A stretch of DNA of 64,000 bases from Bradyrhizobium sp. CER78 (GTDB lineage Bacteria; Pseudomonadota; Alphaproteobacteria; Rhizobiales; Xanthobacteraceae). Below are positions 7,142-16,191 of the stretch, piece after piece. The stretch is taken from the NCBI RefSeq assembly GCF_029846235.1, contig NZ_JARVWP010000015.1, positions 1 through 64,000 on the forward strand, written 5' to 3'. The translations under genes were made by a program, and so were the position numbers. Positions within the stretch are counted from its first letter, which is position 1. Each line of letters opens with the position of its first letter. Under the pieces are notes generated by a model, which saw only the letters and a list, made by a program, of their open reading frames with translations, was not told where the DNA came from and made no database searches.

Positions 7142-9520
7142 TCAGAACTTCAAGTTCGCAAAAGCCCGCACGCCGAGGCCCGGCATCAGCACCTCGTCCT
7201 TGGTGTAGGAGACGGAGTTGCGGATGTTTTGGTTGAGCAGGTTGTTGCCGGCCAGCCCAAGCGTCATCTCGCGCGCGCCGATCCAAGACGAATTGAGCTT
7301 GGTGTTGTAGGTCACCTCCGCGTTCAAGAGATTGTAGCCCGCGGTCGGGGTTTCGCGGATCACCGCGATGTCGTTCTGCGCGAAGGCGTGCACCAGGTTG
7401 ATGCGGGTGAACCAGTTGCTGTCGCGCCAGTACATGCCGCCGCCGAGCCGCACCGGTGGAATCCGTGGCACGTTGCTGCCGTCGGTGAAGGTGGCGCGCA
7501 CCACGTCGAACTGGTTCTCGATGCCCCAGATGCCGCCGTTGAGCGGGCCGATATCGAGCTGGCTCTGGAATTCGGCACCGCGGAAGATCGCGTCACGCTG
7601 TGCGTATCTCGCCTGGTTCAGCTCAAGCTGGTCCGGATTGGCTATGTCCACGCAAGCCGCACTGTCGCAGGTGTTGCCGGTCAATTGGCGGTAGATAAAG
7701 CCGTTGAACTTCGTGTAGTAGCCGGTGAGTTCGAATCGCAACGGCCCTGTTGCCCGCCGCAATCCCACTTCGATCGATTTTGCCGTCTCAATGCCGAGAT
7801 TGGGATTGCCGATGTCGAAGGTGGCGGTCGCATCATGAGCGCCGCGCGAAAACAGCTCTGCCGGTTTCGGGGCACGTTCGACGTATTGACCGGTAATGCT
7901 CGCAACTAGATCCCACGGCAGGTTCTGGATCAGGCCAATGCTCGCGCTTTTCGGCGTGAAGCGCGGATTGCGCGGAGTAGCGGGACCAACACTGGCAGGA
8001 TCGATGTTGACGTCGAACACGTCAGGTATGAATGCCGGCGTTGTCCCGGACAGGTTGACGTGTTCGATGCGCCCGGCGATCTGCGCCTTGGTGGTCTCGC
8101 TGAATTTCAGCTCATTGAAGACGTAACCGGCGACCCTGTTGTTGTTGTTGGGGTCCCACAACCCGTTGAGCGGGCTGCCTGGATCGTCCGGACTTGGGGC
8201 CGTCAATTCCTGATGCCCGGCCTGCAGGCCGAAAGCGGTGGTCACCGTGGCGAAGCGTGCGTTGAACGGCATCATCTGCACCTCGACGCGGGCTTCCTGC
8301 TCCTTGCTGGTGAAGGTCTGGCGCACGCCGTCGCTGAACAGATCGGTTGGGTCGGCAAGGCCGAGCTCGTTGTGGCGGTAGTCGGTCGCGCCGACCCAGA
8401 ACCGCACGGCGTCGATCGCAGCGGCATCCGGCCGGTACTCGCCCTTGACCGCGATCTTGGTCTGATGCGCGTCGATCCGGGTCTTGTGGTCGGAGCCATC
8501 AATACCGGGGATGTGATAAAGCGAGTCGTTCTGGGTGATCGCCGCACCGATATAGCCGCCCTGGAAGAAATACGACGCGCCGACCGAAGCGCCGTCCGAC
8601 TGCGTCGCCGAGTTCGGCTGGCGGCCGCCCACCGGCCGGGTCTGGTCGAACAGATACGGATAGCTCGGGATGCTGTAATCGCTGGTGGTGCGGCCATAGA
8701 CGTCGGCATGCACGGCGACATTGTTGCCGCCGGCATCCAGCAGCATGCCGCCTTCGACGCCGCGATTGACCGAGCTCACGGAGGTGCGGGTCTCTACATT
8801 GAGGCAACCCGGGCCGCCGGCGTCGGCCAGCGGCGCCTTCACGGGCAGTCCATAAGTTTGGAACGGCGCTGCCGCGCAGGTCGGCATCGCGTCGGGAATC
8901 CGGTTGTTGGTCGCGCTCACCACGCCGCCGATCGAGGTCGAGCCGTAGCGCAGCGCGGCAGGTCCCCGCACTACCTCGATCTGGTTGGTCGAGAACGGAT
9001 CGATCGGCACGAAATGATCTTCGCCGAGATCGGAGACGCCGCCGCCGCCGAGACCGTTCTCGACGATGCCGACGCGGTTGACGTCGAGGCCGCGGATGAT
9101 CGGCCGGCTCGATGCGCCGGGCGCGAAGCTTGAACCGGTGATGCCGGGCTTGGAGAACAGGAGATCGCCGAGCGTGGCGCCGCCGGAGCGCCGCAGCTCC
9201 TCGTTGGGCACCACGGTGACGGTCGCGAACTGGTCGGTGACGACAGGCAGCACGCCCTGCTGCGGTGCCGGCGCTGGCGCCGCTTGCGCCGGTTGTGCTG
9301 CCGCGGTGCGTTCGCGGTTGCGGCTCGGTGCAGCCCGGACGACGTGAACCGGCGCGCGTGTTGGCACGGTGCGGTGCCGCTGGATCGGGCTCGGCGCCGT
9401 TACGGTGATGTCAGGGAGTTGCGTCGGCGTGTCATCGGCCAGCGCGCTGCCATGCATGGCGCCGAGCAGCAGCCAGCTCGCGCCTCCGATGTGGAGTGCT
9501 CGTGTCTTCTGAAGTGTCAT
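7142..9520 (-). CDS. TonB-dependent outer membrane receptor, probably for zinc (ZnuD-like)
   Basis: A 792-residue outer membrane transporter. The start at 9520 gives a signal peptide (residues 1-30, ending 'GSALADD'). A TonB-box-like stretch ('DITVTAPS') follows, then a Pro/Ala-rich linker and a plug domain (about residues 95-215: 'GATLGDLLFSKPGITGSSF', 'RPIIRGLDVNRVGIVENG', 'NQIEVVRGPAALRYGS'). The rest is a beta-barrel ending in a terminal phenylalanine (ANLKF), the usual outer-membrane C-terminus. The upstream DUF2946 gene, with its His/Cys pairs, and the Zur-like palindrome before it suggest a zinc-repressed zinc or metallophore receptor. The substrate is inferred from context only. Confidence 0.9.
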   Translation of the reverse strand: MTLQKTRALHIGGASWLLLGAMHGSALADDTPTQLPDITVTAPSPIQRHRTVPTRAPVHVVRAAPSRNRERTAAAQPAQAAPAPAPQQGVLPVVTDQFATVTVVPNEELRRSGGATLGDLLFSKPGITGSSFAPGASSRPIIRGLDVNRVGIVENGLGGGGVSDLGEDHFVPIDPFSTNQIEVVRGPAALRYGSTSIGGVVSATNNRIPDAMPTCAAAPFQTYGLPVKAPLADAGGPGCLNVETRTSVSSVNRGVEGGMLLDAGGNNVAVHADVYGRTTSDYSIPSYPYLFDQTRPVGGRQPNSATQSDGASVGASYFFQGGYIGAAITQNDSLYHIPGIDGSDHKTRIDAHQTKIAVKGEYRPDAAAIDAVRFWVGATDYRHNELGLADPTDLFSDGVRQTFTSKEQEARVEVQMMPFNARFATVTTAFGLQAGHQELTAPSPDDPGSPLNGLWDPNNNNRVAGYVFNELKFSETTKAQIAGRIEHVNLSGTTPAFIPDVFDVNIDPASVGPATPRNPRFTPKSASIGLIQNLPWDLVASITGQYVERAPKPAELFSRGAHDATATFDIGNPNLGIETAKSIEVGLRRATGPLRFELTGYYTKFNGFIYRQLTGNTCDSAACVDIANPDQLELNQARYAQRDAIFRGAEFQSQLDIGPLNGGIWGIENQFDVVRATFTDGSNVPRIPPVRLGGGMYWRDSNWFTRINLVHAFAQNDIAVIRETPTAGYNLLNAEVTYNTKLNSSWIGAREMTLGLAGNNLLNQNIRNSVSYTKDEVLMPGLGVRAFANLKF

Positions 9521-9631
9521 TGTCCTGGTCCAGTCCCGTCGAAATGACGACGGATCGATCCCGATTTGCCCTGCGGGAGGCCGCAACTGTGACGCGGCCG
9601 TCCGCTCAGGGCGTGCAGCAATCAGTCGATG

Positions 9632-10057
9632 TCAGGACACAGGAGGTGCGCGGGAGCGGAAGGCCGCAGGCGCCGACTTCAGATGGACGAATTCGGCATT
9701 GGTTGTGCGGAACAGAAGCTCGACAGCTTCCGGCAGCAACAGCACCGGCGGCGCGGTGAACAGCATGCTGCTCGCGAGCGAGATGACGGTGCAGATCGCG
9801 CAATTGTCGGCGGGATGATGCCGGTCTTTGTCGTGCCTGACGGGTGGCTCGGTCCCGGTCACCTGGACCGCGAGGTCCGGCGTCGCCGAGGTCCCGATAT
9901 AGGCGAGATCGAGCAGCGACAGGCCGTTCTGGACGGCTGGTGCTGCTTGCGCGGCTGCGATGGGGTGGAAGTGCCCGAACGACAGCACGAACTGGACGGC
10001 GAGCGCGAACAGCGCCAGCCGCGAGCCAGTCTTGATGTGTCTTCGGAACCAGTTCAT
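9632..10057 (-). CDS. DUF2946 family membrane/periplasmic protein
   Basis: A 141-residue protein with an N-terminal hydrophobic signal or anchor (residues about 13-28), a segment 'RHDKDRHHPADNCAICTVI' with H80, H81, C86 and C89 as possible metal ligands, and a second hydrophobic helix (about 91-112). The HxxxNCAIC arrangement is characteristic of DUF2946 proteins, which are often found beside TonB receptors and copper or zinc genes. It is the first gene after the Zur-like palindrome and precedes the receptor by about 110 bp on the same strand, so the two probably form one operon. Confidence 0.82.
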   Translation of the reverse strand: MNWFRRHIKTGSRLALFALAVQFVLSFGHFHPIAAAQAAPAVQNGLSLLDLAYIGTSATPDLAVQVTGTEPPVRHDKDRHHPADNCAICTVISLASSMLFTAPPVLLLPEAVELLFRTTNAEFVHLKSAPAAFRSRAPPVS

Positions 10058-10100
10058 GCCGATTGAGCCCCACCCGTCGGCACGGCGCTCATTCCCCGGC

Positions 10101-10129
10101 CCTCCGATGTTACATTATAACATCGGAGG
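10101..10129 (-). promoter_or_regulatory. Zur-box-like perfect palindrome
   Basis: A 29-bp palindrome with perfect 12-bp arms (cctccgatgtta / taacatcggagg) and a 5-base centre. Its core, TGTTACATTATAACA, matches the TGTTATAWTATAACA pattern known for alphaproteobacterial Zur sites. It lies 44 bp upstream of the DUF2946 start, the right place for repression of the DUF2946/receptor operon by zinc-loaded Zur. Binding is inferred. Confidence 0.75.
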
Positions 10130-10155
10130 GCGACCGGGATGTCAACGGTGGTTCA

Positions 10156-10200
10156 GATACACTGTATCGATCCGTTGCTGGTGTGTGATTGCAGCAACGG
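10156..10200. other. Two adjacent small palindromes
   Basis: A 6-1-6 palindrome GATACA-C-TGTATC (10156-10168) is followed by a stem-loop with 9-bp arms (ccgttgctg / cagcaacgg, 10172-10200) and an 11-base loop. They lie between the end of the MoxR operon and the Zur-like box. The stem-loop may end transcription of the operon, although no T run follows. Confidence 0.45.
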
Positions 10201-10229
10201 GGCCGATTGGACACTCAGCGCTATTGGTC

Positions 10230-12293
10230 TCAGCGTCCCTCACGCAGCCAGGTTGCCGCGAATCCGCCGAGCAGCAGCAAGAGGCCGACCAGGCCGGCGA
10301 ACATCGGCAGCACGCCGACGCCCTTGACCACGCTGGCGTCGCGCATCTTGACGCCGAGCCAGCCGTCGCCGCGGAAGATCGAGGACGCGCGCACCGGCAC
10401 GATGCGCGGCATGTCGAGGCTCGACCCGTCGACGATGCGCCGCGCGTCGCCGCCGGTCGCCTGCGCCAGCGGCTTCAGCATGTCGGTGGTCGAGGTGACT
10501 TCCGAGAATTCCTTCGGGTTGGTCGGGCCGACATTGATCAGCGCCTTCAGCGTGCCGTCGGTGGCCTGCCACAGCCCGAGCTCGTTCGCGGACAAGGTCG
10601 CGCGCCATTCGCCGGGATCGCCGGCGGTCAAGGTCAGTTCATGCGTGGCGCCGCTTGGCGACGTCACGGTGACCGGCGACACGGTGTCGGCCATGGTTTG
10701 CCGCACCACCATCAGGTCCTTGCCCTGCACCTGCATGCGCAGCGCCTCTTCGTCGAGGTCGGGCTGTTTCATCAGCCAGTGCGACACCCGCCGCAACAGA
10801 TCGAGATGCGGTCCGCCGCCTTCATAGCCGCGCGCCCACAGCCAGATCTGGTCGGACAGCAGCAGCGCGACGCGGCCTTCGCCGAACCGCGACAGCAGCA
10901 GCAGCGGCTTGCCGTCGGCACCGGTCATGACGGGCGGGTTGATCGCGTTGCGGGTGTCGACGGTGCGGAAGAACCGGCTCCAATGCGGCGGCTCGGCATT
11001 CGAGCCTTCGAGCCCGCGCGTCACCGGATGGCGCTTTCCGGCGTCGCTCAAATGCGCATAGAACGGCTTCTCGGTGACGCCGACCGGCTCGGCCGGCAGC
11101 ACCGAATCCAGCGGCGTGCGCCAGATGCTGGTGGTCGAGGCGTAGTCGGGGCCGGCCGACACCAGCACCGCGCCGCCGGAGCGGACATAGCGCGCGATGT
11201 TGTCGAAATAGGCGATCGGCAGCACGCCCTGACGGGCGTAGCGGTCGAAGATGATCAGCTGGAATTCGTTGATCTTCTGCTGGAACAGCTCGCGGGTCGG
11301 AAACGCGATCAGCGACAGCTCGTTGATCGGCGTGCCGTCCTGCTTCTCCGGCGGACGCAGAATCGTGAAGTGCACGAGATCGACGCTGGGGTCCGACTTC
11401 AGCAGGTTGCGCCAGGTGCGCTCGCCGGCATGCGGCTCGCCGGACACCAGCAGCACACGCAGCTTGTCGCGCACGCCGTCGATCGCGACCACGGCGCGGT
11501 TGTTGACCAGCGTCAGCTCGTTCTCGAGCGGCGAAGCCTCGATCTCGACGATGTTCGGGCCGGCATGCTTGATGTCGATGTCGACACTGGAGGTCTGGCC
11601 TGAGGTCAGCGTGCGCTCGTTGATCACCTCGCCGTCGCGGCGGATCGTGACCTTGGCGCGCTCGCCGGTGACGCCCTGGTCGTCGAGCCGGTAGGTGATG
11701 GTCTGGGTCTGGCCGACGATACCGAAGCGCGGCGCCGCCGTGATCGCGATGCGGCGGTCGCGCTCGTCCTTACGGCCGGTGATCAACGCGTGCACCGGCG
11801 CCTGGAAGCCGAGCGCCTGGGCGTTGCCGGGAATGTCGTGCACGCGGCCGTCGGTGATCATGAACGCACCGGCGACGCGCTCGACCGGAACGTCCGACAG
11901 CGCCGACGTCAGCGCGCCGAACAGCTTGGTGCCGTCGGTTTCGCCGTCGGCCTGGCCGGCCTCGACGACGCGGACCTCGAGGCCCTTGATCTGCTTCAGG
12001 CTGTCGACCAGCGCCTGCCGCGCCTTGTCGGTCTCCTGGTTGCGCGTGCCGAAATTCTGGCTCGGGCTCTTGTCGACCACCACGGCTGCAACCGAGGTCA
12101 GCGGCTCGCGGTCCTCGCGGGTGAAGGACGGATTGGCCAGCGCGAGCAGGATCAGCGCCAGCGCGGCGACACGCACCGCGGCGCCGCGCGCGCGCGACAG
12201 CAAAAGCAATGCCGCGATGACGACGATCGCGCCGAGCGCGATCCACAGCACGATCGAGGGAACCAGCGGTGTGAACGCGATACCGTAGTTCAT
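10230..12293 (-). CDS. Large membrane protein of the MoxR operon (VWA/GATase-like)
   Basis: A 687-residue protein with two N-terminal transmembrane helices (about residues 10-31 and 37-52), a large periplasmic part, and a C-terminal transmembrane helix (about 658-680, 'VLPMFAGLVGLLLLLGGFA') ending 'WLREGR'. Residues about 65-180 look like a degenerate von Willebrand A domain ('VAAVVVDKSPSQNF', 'AGAFMITDGRVHD'); the middle resembles a glutamine-amidotransferase-like fold ('RYVRSGGAVLVSAGP') as in other large proteins of BatA/MoxR loci. No catalytic residues were identified. It is the last gene of the operon and is separated from the BatA/DUF4159 gene by a family B repeat. Confidence 0.8.
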   Translation of the reverse strand: MNYGIAFTPLVPSIVLWIALGAIVVIAALLLLSRARGAAVRVAALALILLALANPSFTREDREPLTSVAAVVVDKSPSQNFGTRNQETDKARQALVDSLKQIKGLEVRVVEAGQADGETDGTKLFGALTSALSDVPVERVAGAFMITDGRVHDIPGNAQALGFQAPVHALITGRKDERDRRIAITAAPRFGIVGQTQTITYRLDDQGVTGERAKVTIRRDGEVINERTLTSGQTSSVDIDIKHAGPNIVEIEASPLENELTLVNNRAVVAIDGVRDKLRVLLVSGEPHAGERTWRNLLKSDPSVDLVHFTILRPPEKQDGTPINELSLIAFPTRELFQQKINEFQLIIFDRYARQGVLPIAYFDNIARYVRSGGAVLVSAGPDYASTTSIWRTPLDSVLPAEPVGVTEKPFYAHLSDAGKRHPVTRGLEGSNAEPPHWSRFFRTVDTRNAINPPVMTGADGKPLLLLSRFGEGRVALLLSDQIWLWARGYEGGGPHLDLLRRVSHWLMKQPDLDEEALRMQVQGKDLMVVRQTMADTVSPVTVTSPSGATHELTLTAGDPGEWRATLSANELGLWQATDGTLKALINVGPTNPKEFSEVTSTTDMLKPLAQATGGDARRIVDGSSLDMPRIVPVRASSIFRGDGWLGVKMRDASVVKGVGVLPMFAGLVGLLLLLGGFAATWLREGR

Positions 12294-12303
12294 GGCGTTA
12301 CTC

Positions 12304-12408
12304 CGTCATTCCGGGATGGTCCGTAGGACCAGACCACAGATGCGCAATCGCGCATCGGGGAATCTCGAGATTCCGGGTTCGATGCTGTCGCATCGCCCCG
12401 GAATGACG
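12304..12408. repeat. Interspersed palindromic repeat, family B (copy 1)
   Basis: Outer arms 'cgtcattccggga' and 'ccccggaatgacg', with two inner hairpins (gatgcgcaatcgcgcatc; aatctcgagatt). It lies between two genes of the MoxR operon, so it is transcribed and could affect mRNA stability or downstream expression. Confidence 0.85.
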
Positions 12409-12439
12409 GTCTGGGCAGCTGAACACAACACTCGCATCT

Positions 12440-15253
12440 CTACTGTCCCAGCCGCTCGATCAACGCAGGTGCGTGCACCTGGTCGGCCTTGTAGTTGCCG
12501 GTCAGCGTGTACATCACGATGTTCACGCCGGCGCGGAATGCGAATTCGCGCTGGCGCGGCTCGCCCGGCGTCAGCGGCAGCATCGGCTGGCCGTCGGGGC
12601 GGATCGCCCAGGCGCCGGCGAGGTCGTTGGACGTGATGATGATCGGCGAGACGCCGTCGCCGCCGCGCGCCGGGCGCTGCGCAGCCTCCTCGTCGTCTTC
12701 GCGCGGCAGCGCCTCGACCCAGGTCTGGCCCGAGTTGAAGCGGCCGGGGAAGTCGCGCAGCAGATAGAACGTCTTGGTCAGCACATGCTCGCGCGGCACC
12801 GGCTCGAGCTCGGGCACGTCGAGGGTCGACAGCAATTCGCGCAGCGTCTGCATGCCCGGCGTCTGCGAGGCGCCGTTGTCGCCCGGCGGCGCCTCGACGG
12901 CGTCGCGGGTGTCAAACAGCACGGTGCCGCCCTGCTTCATGTAGGCGTCGATCTTGTTGATGGCGTCCTGCGGCGGCTTCGGCGCGCCCGGCACGATCGG
13001 CCAGTAGATCAGCGGGAAGAACGCGAGCTCGTCGCGCGCGGGATCGATGCCGACGGGATCGCCGGCTTCCAGCGCGGTGCGCTGCCCAAGGAACAGCGTC
13101 AGTCCGGACATCCCGGCCTTGACGATGGAATCGACGTCGGCATTGCCGGTCACGACATAGGCGAGCCGGGTCTGCGACACCGACTTGATGGCGAAATCGT
13201 CGCTGCTGGCGTTCTGCGCGCGCGTCGGCGAGGGCACTATCGTCGTCGCAAGGATGAAGGCCAACACAAGCACCGCGGGTGCGGCGCGGCGCCGGATCAG
13301 CGCGGCGAGGCCGCCACCGAGCATCGCGACCACGATGGCGTCGAGCAGGAACAGCGCCAGCGCCGTCGACAGCATGATGCCGCGCAGGTCCCGCGGCTCG
13401 GCGTTGGTGTAGGTCGCACGCTTGGCGCGCAGGCCGGAGGTGTCGAGCGGCGCGATGCGGTCGGCGGAGGCCAGCGTGTTGACTGCGATCGGGCTCTCGG
13501 CGGTGCCGTAGAAGCCGGGCGGATGGTCGGCGGTGCCGCGGTCGCGGTAGTCCGCCGACATCGGCTTGGCGGTCGAGGGCGGCGGACCGAAGACGCCGAA
13601 GCCATCGAGCGTGCGCAGCGGCGCAACCGTCTCGGCATTGGGATCGCTGGCGACGCCCGGGCCGGGCTTCGAGGTGTAGCCGGACATGTCGATCAGCCGC
13701 CGCAGCATCTCGACGAAGGTGCCGGACATCGGCAGGTCCGACCAGCGCATGTCGGCGCCGACATGGAACAGGCTGACCACGCCCTTGCCGCGATGCTCGC
13801 CGGTGACGAGCGGGGTGCCGTCCTCGAGCGAGGCCCAGCTCTTGGTCGCGAGCACGGCATCGGGCTCGGCGAGCACCTGGCGGCTCACGGTGATGTCCTT
13901 CGGCACGGTGAGGCCCGCGAACGGACCATCGGCAGCGAACGAGGCCATGTGTTGCGGCTTCTCCCAGGTCAGGCTGCCGCCGAGCGTGCGCCCGCCGCGG
14001 CGCAGCTTGACGGGAACGAGGTCGTCGTCGGCTTGCGCGAGGCGGGGACCGGCGAAGCGCACCAGCACGCCGCCTTGCTCGATCCAGGCGTTGAGCCGGT
14101 CGCGAATCTCCGGCGACAGCGTGCCGACATCAGCCATCACGATCATCGGCAGCCGCTGATCGAGGAATTGCCCGATCACCTGCTGCGGCGCGCCGCGATC
14201 GCCGAGCCTGACATCGGCGAACGGCGACAGCGCGCGGGAGAGGTAGAAGGTCGACGCCAGCAGCGGCTGTGCGGTGTCGTTGCTCGCACCGGAGACCACG
14301 CCGATGGCGCGGCGGCGCCAGCGCCGGTCGAGCAGCTGCACGGCGCCGGCCGAATGCTCGCCGGAAATTTCGAGCCGCGCGATGTCGTTGCGCAATTCGA
14401 CCGGTAGATCGAACGCGGCTTCGGTCTCGCGGTCCTGCGGGCCGAACGTGTAGCGGGCCTCGCCGATCGGCGAGCCCTTGGCGTCGACCGCGCGCACCGT
14501 CCCGGCCGCGATGCCGCTCTCGGTGCGCAGCACCTTCACGGTCATCTTGGCGGCGGCGTTCTCGGCTGCGACCAGCGCCTGCGCAGATTGCGCGCCGCCG
14601 GCATAGATCGTCAGATTGCGGCTCTCGATCACCTTGCCGAGACCTTCGGTGAACTCGCTGCCGCGGCCGGTGTCGACGCCGTCGGACAGCCAGGCGATGT
14701 CGCAGTCGCCGGTCGATTTGAGGAAACGTTCCAGCGTCGCAAGGGTTTCAACGCGATCGATCGAGTACGGCTTTGGCGCAAGCTGGCGCAACGCGACGCG
14801 CGCGGCGCCGGCCGGCATCAGCGTGATGTCGCGCGTCGGCTCGGACAGCGGCACCAGCGCAACGCCGCGGCGGTCGCTGTCGGCATTGGTGACCAGCTCG
14901 TCGGCAGCCTTGATCCGCGCATCCCAGCTCGAAGCCGAACTCCAGCCGTCGTCGAGCAGGATCACCAGTGGCTGCTTGCCCGCGGCAACGCCGGTCTGCG
15001 GATTCCAGATCGGGCCGGCGGCGGCGAGGATGACCAGCGCGGCGGCGGCGAGCCGCAGCAGCGTCAGCCACCACGGCGTGCGCGAGGGCGTCTCCTCCTT
15101 GGGCGCGATGTCGAACAATAGCCGCGTCGGCGGGAATTCGATCCGGCGCGGCCGCGGCGGCATCACGCGCAGCAGCCACCACAGCACCGGCAGGCTGACC
15201 AGCCCCAGCAGCAGCAGCGGTTCGGCGAAGGAGAGCGGGAGGCCTGCGATCAT
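12440..15253 (-). CDS. BatA/DUF4159 domain-containing membrane protein
   Basis: A 937-residue protein. Residues about 1-85 are the BatA-type N-terminus, with two helices around 'PRPRRIEFPPTRLLFD' and 'PWWLTLLRLAAAALVILAAAGP'. A VWA-like segment follows ('LVILLDDGWSSASSWDARI'). Further transmembrane helices are near residues 620-680, and the C-terminal about 230 residues match DUF4159, a GATase-like fold ('ELAFFPLIYWPIVP', 'IDAYMKQGGTVLFDTRD'). Such proteins accompany MoxR ATPases and DUF58 proteins and are thought to help in metal-cofactor or envelope-protein maturation; the client here is unknown. Its ATG overlaps the DUF58 stop by four bases (ATGA), indicating translational coupling. Confidence 0.88.
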   Translation of the reverse strand: MIAGLPLSFAEPLLLLGLVSLPVLWWLLRVMPPRPRRIEFPPTRLLFDIAPKEETPSRTPWWLTLLRLAAAALVILAAAGPIWNPQTGVAAGKQPLVILLDDGWSSASSWDARIKAADELVTNADSDRRGVALVPLSEPTRDITLMPAGAARVALRQLAPKPYSIDRVETLATLERFLKSTGDCDIAWLSDGVDTGRGSEFTEGLGKVIESRNLTIYAGGAQSAQALVAAENAAAKMTVKVLRTESGIAAGTVRAVDAKGSPIGEARYTFGPQDRETEAAFDLPVELRNDIARLEISGEHSAGAVQLLDRRWRRRAIGVVSGASNDTAQPLLASTFYLSRALSPFADVRLGDRGAPQQVIGQFLDQRLPMIVMADVGTLSPEIRDRLNAWIEQGGVLVRFAGPRLAQADDDLVPVKLRRGGRTLGGSLTWEKPQHMASFAADGPFAGLTVPKDITVSRQVLAEPDAVLATKSWASLEDGTPLVTGEHRGKGVVSLFHVGADMRWSDLPMSGTFVEMLRRLIDMSGYTSKPGPGVASDPNAETVAPLRTLDGFGVFGPPPSTAKPMSADYRDRGTADHPPGFYGTAESPIAVNTLASADRIAPLDTSGLRAKRATYTNAEPRDLRGIMLSTALALFLLDAIVVAMLGGGLAALIRRRAAPAVLVLAFILATTIVPSPTRAQNASSDDFAIKSVSQTRLAYVVTGNADVDSIVKAGMSGLTLFLGQRTALEAGDPVGIDPARDELAFFPLIYWPIVPGAPKPPQDAINKIDAYMKQGGTVLFDTRDAVEAPPGDNGASQTPGMQTLRELLSTLDVPELEPVPREHVLTKTFYLLRDFPGRFNSGQTWVEALPREDDEEAAQRPARGGDGVSPIIITSNDLAGAWAIRPDGQPMLPLTPGEPRQREFAFRAGVNIVMYTLTGNYKADQVHAPALIERLGQ

Positions 15254-16191
15254 GCGCTGCGTCCCGCCTTGACGGTTGAACGTCCGCCGCCCTTGCTCAC
15301 CATCATGCCAGCGTGCAGGAACAGCAGCAGCTCGGCCGCGGAGCGGCTGGTGGTGTGGGTCGAGAACAGCCAGTCGAGCCGGTTAGTCTCGGCCCGGATC
15401 TGCTCGCGATGCAGCGCGACGCGCGCGACATAGTCGCTGGCCCAGCTCTCGGCACGGCCCGCGGTGATGGCGCTGCCGGCCTCGGGCTCGACGAATTCGA
15501 CGCGGCCGGAATAGGGGAAGGTCTCTTCGGCGGGATCGACGACCTGGATCATGGTGCCGTGCGCGCCCGAGGAGGAAAGCCCGCCCAACATCGCCGTGAT
15601 CTCGGCCAATGACGACCAGAAGTCCGACAGCACGACGACTTCGGCCAGCGACGACGGCACGAAGGACGGCGGCAGGCTCGCGCGCGTCGTCTCGTCGTGC
15701 AAGATCGCTTCCGCCATCTTGTCGATCACGTTGAGGCTTGCGGTCGGGTTCATCAGGCCGGGAATGCCGACGCGTTCGCCGCCCGCAACGAGCAACTCGG
15801 CAAGCGCGAACGCGACGATCAGTCCGCGCTCCAGCTTGCTGTCGCGCGCATCGCGCGATGCGAAGGCCATCGAGGGCGACCGGTCGGGCCAGATCCACAC
15901 GGTGTGCGCGGCTTCCCACTCCTGCTCGCGCACATAGAGATGGTCGTCGCGTGCCGAGCGGCGCCAGTCGACGCGCTGCGACGGCTCGCCGGAGACGAAG
16001 CGGCGGTACTGCCAGAAGTTCTCGCCCGAGCCGGCGCGGCGGCGGCCGTGCAGGCCATGGATGACGTTGGCGGCAACACGGCGGGCCTCAAGCACCAGGC
16101 GCGGCAGCGACGCGGCGAGCGTTCGGCTTTCGCCATCTGCACGTCGGACCGCCAGAATCTCCTCGTTCTGGTGCCTGTTGTCTGCTGCCAT
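15250..16191 (-). CDS. DUF58 domain-containing protein
   Basis: A 313-residue protein. The DUF58 core is visible at about residues 60-105: 'GENFWQYRRFVSGEPSQRVDWRRSARDD', followed by a VWA-like region beginning 'VWIWPDRSPSMAF' (a MIDAS-like D-x-S-x-S is altered to DRSPS). DUF58 proteins are the usual partner of MoxR AAA+ ATPases. The ATG at 16191 shares one base with the moxR stop codon (TGATG), so the start is well supported; a longer in-frame reading overlaps moxR and was rejected. Confidence 0.9.
   Translation of the reverse strand: MAADNRHQNEEILAVRRADGESRTLAASLPRLVLEARRVAANVIHGLHGRRRAGSGENFWQYRRFVSGEPSQRVDWRRSARDDHLYVREQEWEAAHTVWIWPDRSPSMAFASRDARDSKLERGLIVAFALAELLVAGGERVGIPGLMNPTASLNVIDKMAEAILHDETTRASLPPSFVPSSLAEVVVLSDFWSSLAEITAMLGGLSSSGAHGTMIQVVDPAEETFPYSGRVEFVEPEAGSAITAGRAESWASDYVARVALHREQIRAETNRLDWLFSTHTTSRSAAELLLFLHAGMMVSKGGGRSTVKAGRSA

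Noticed and set aside
12473..14407. A 644-codon plus-strand ORF opposite the BatA/DUF4159 gene
   Set aside because: Its composition (R, G, A, H, D) is that of antisense GC-rich shadow; the minus strand holds the real, domain-bearing gene.
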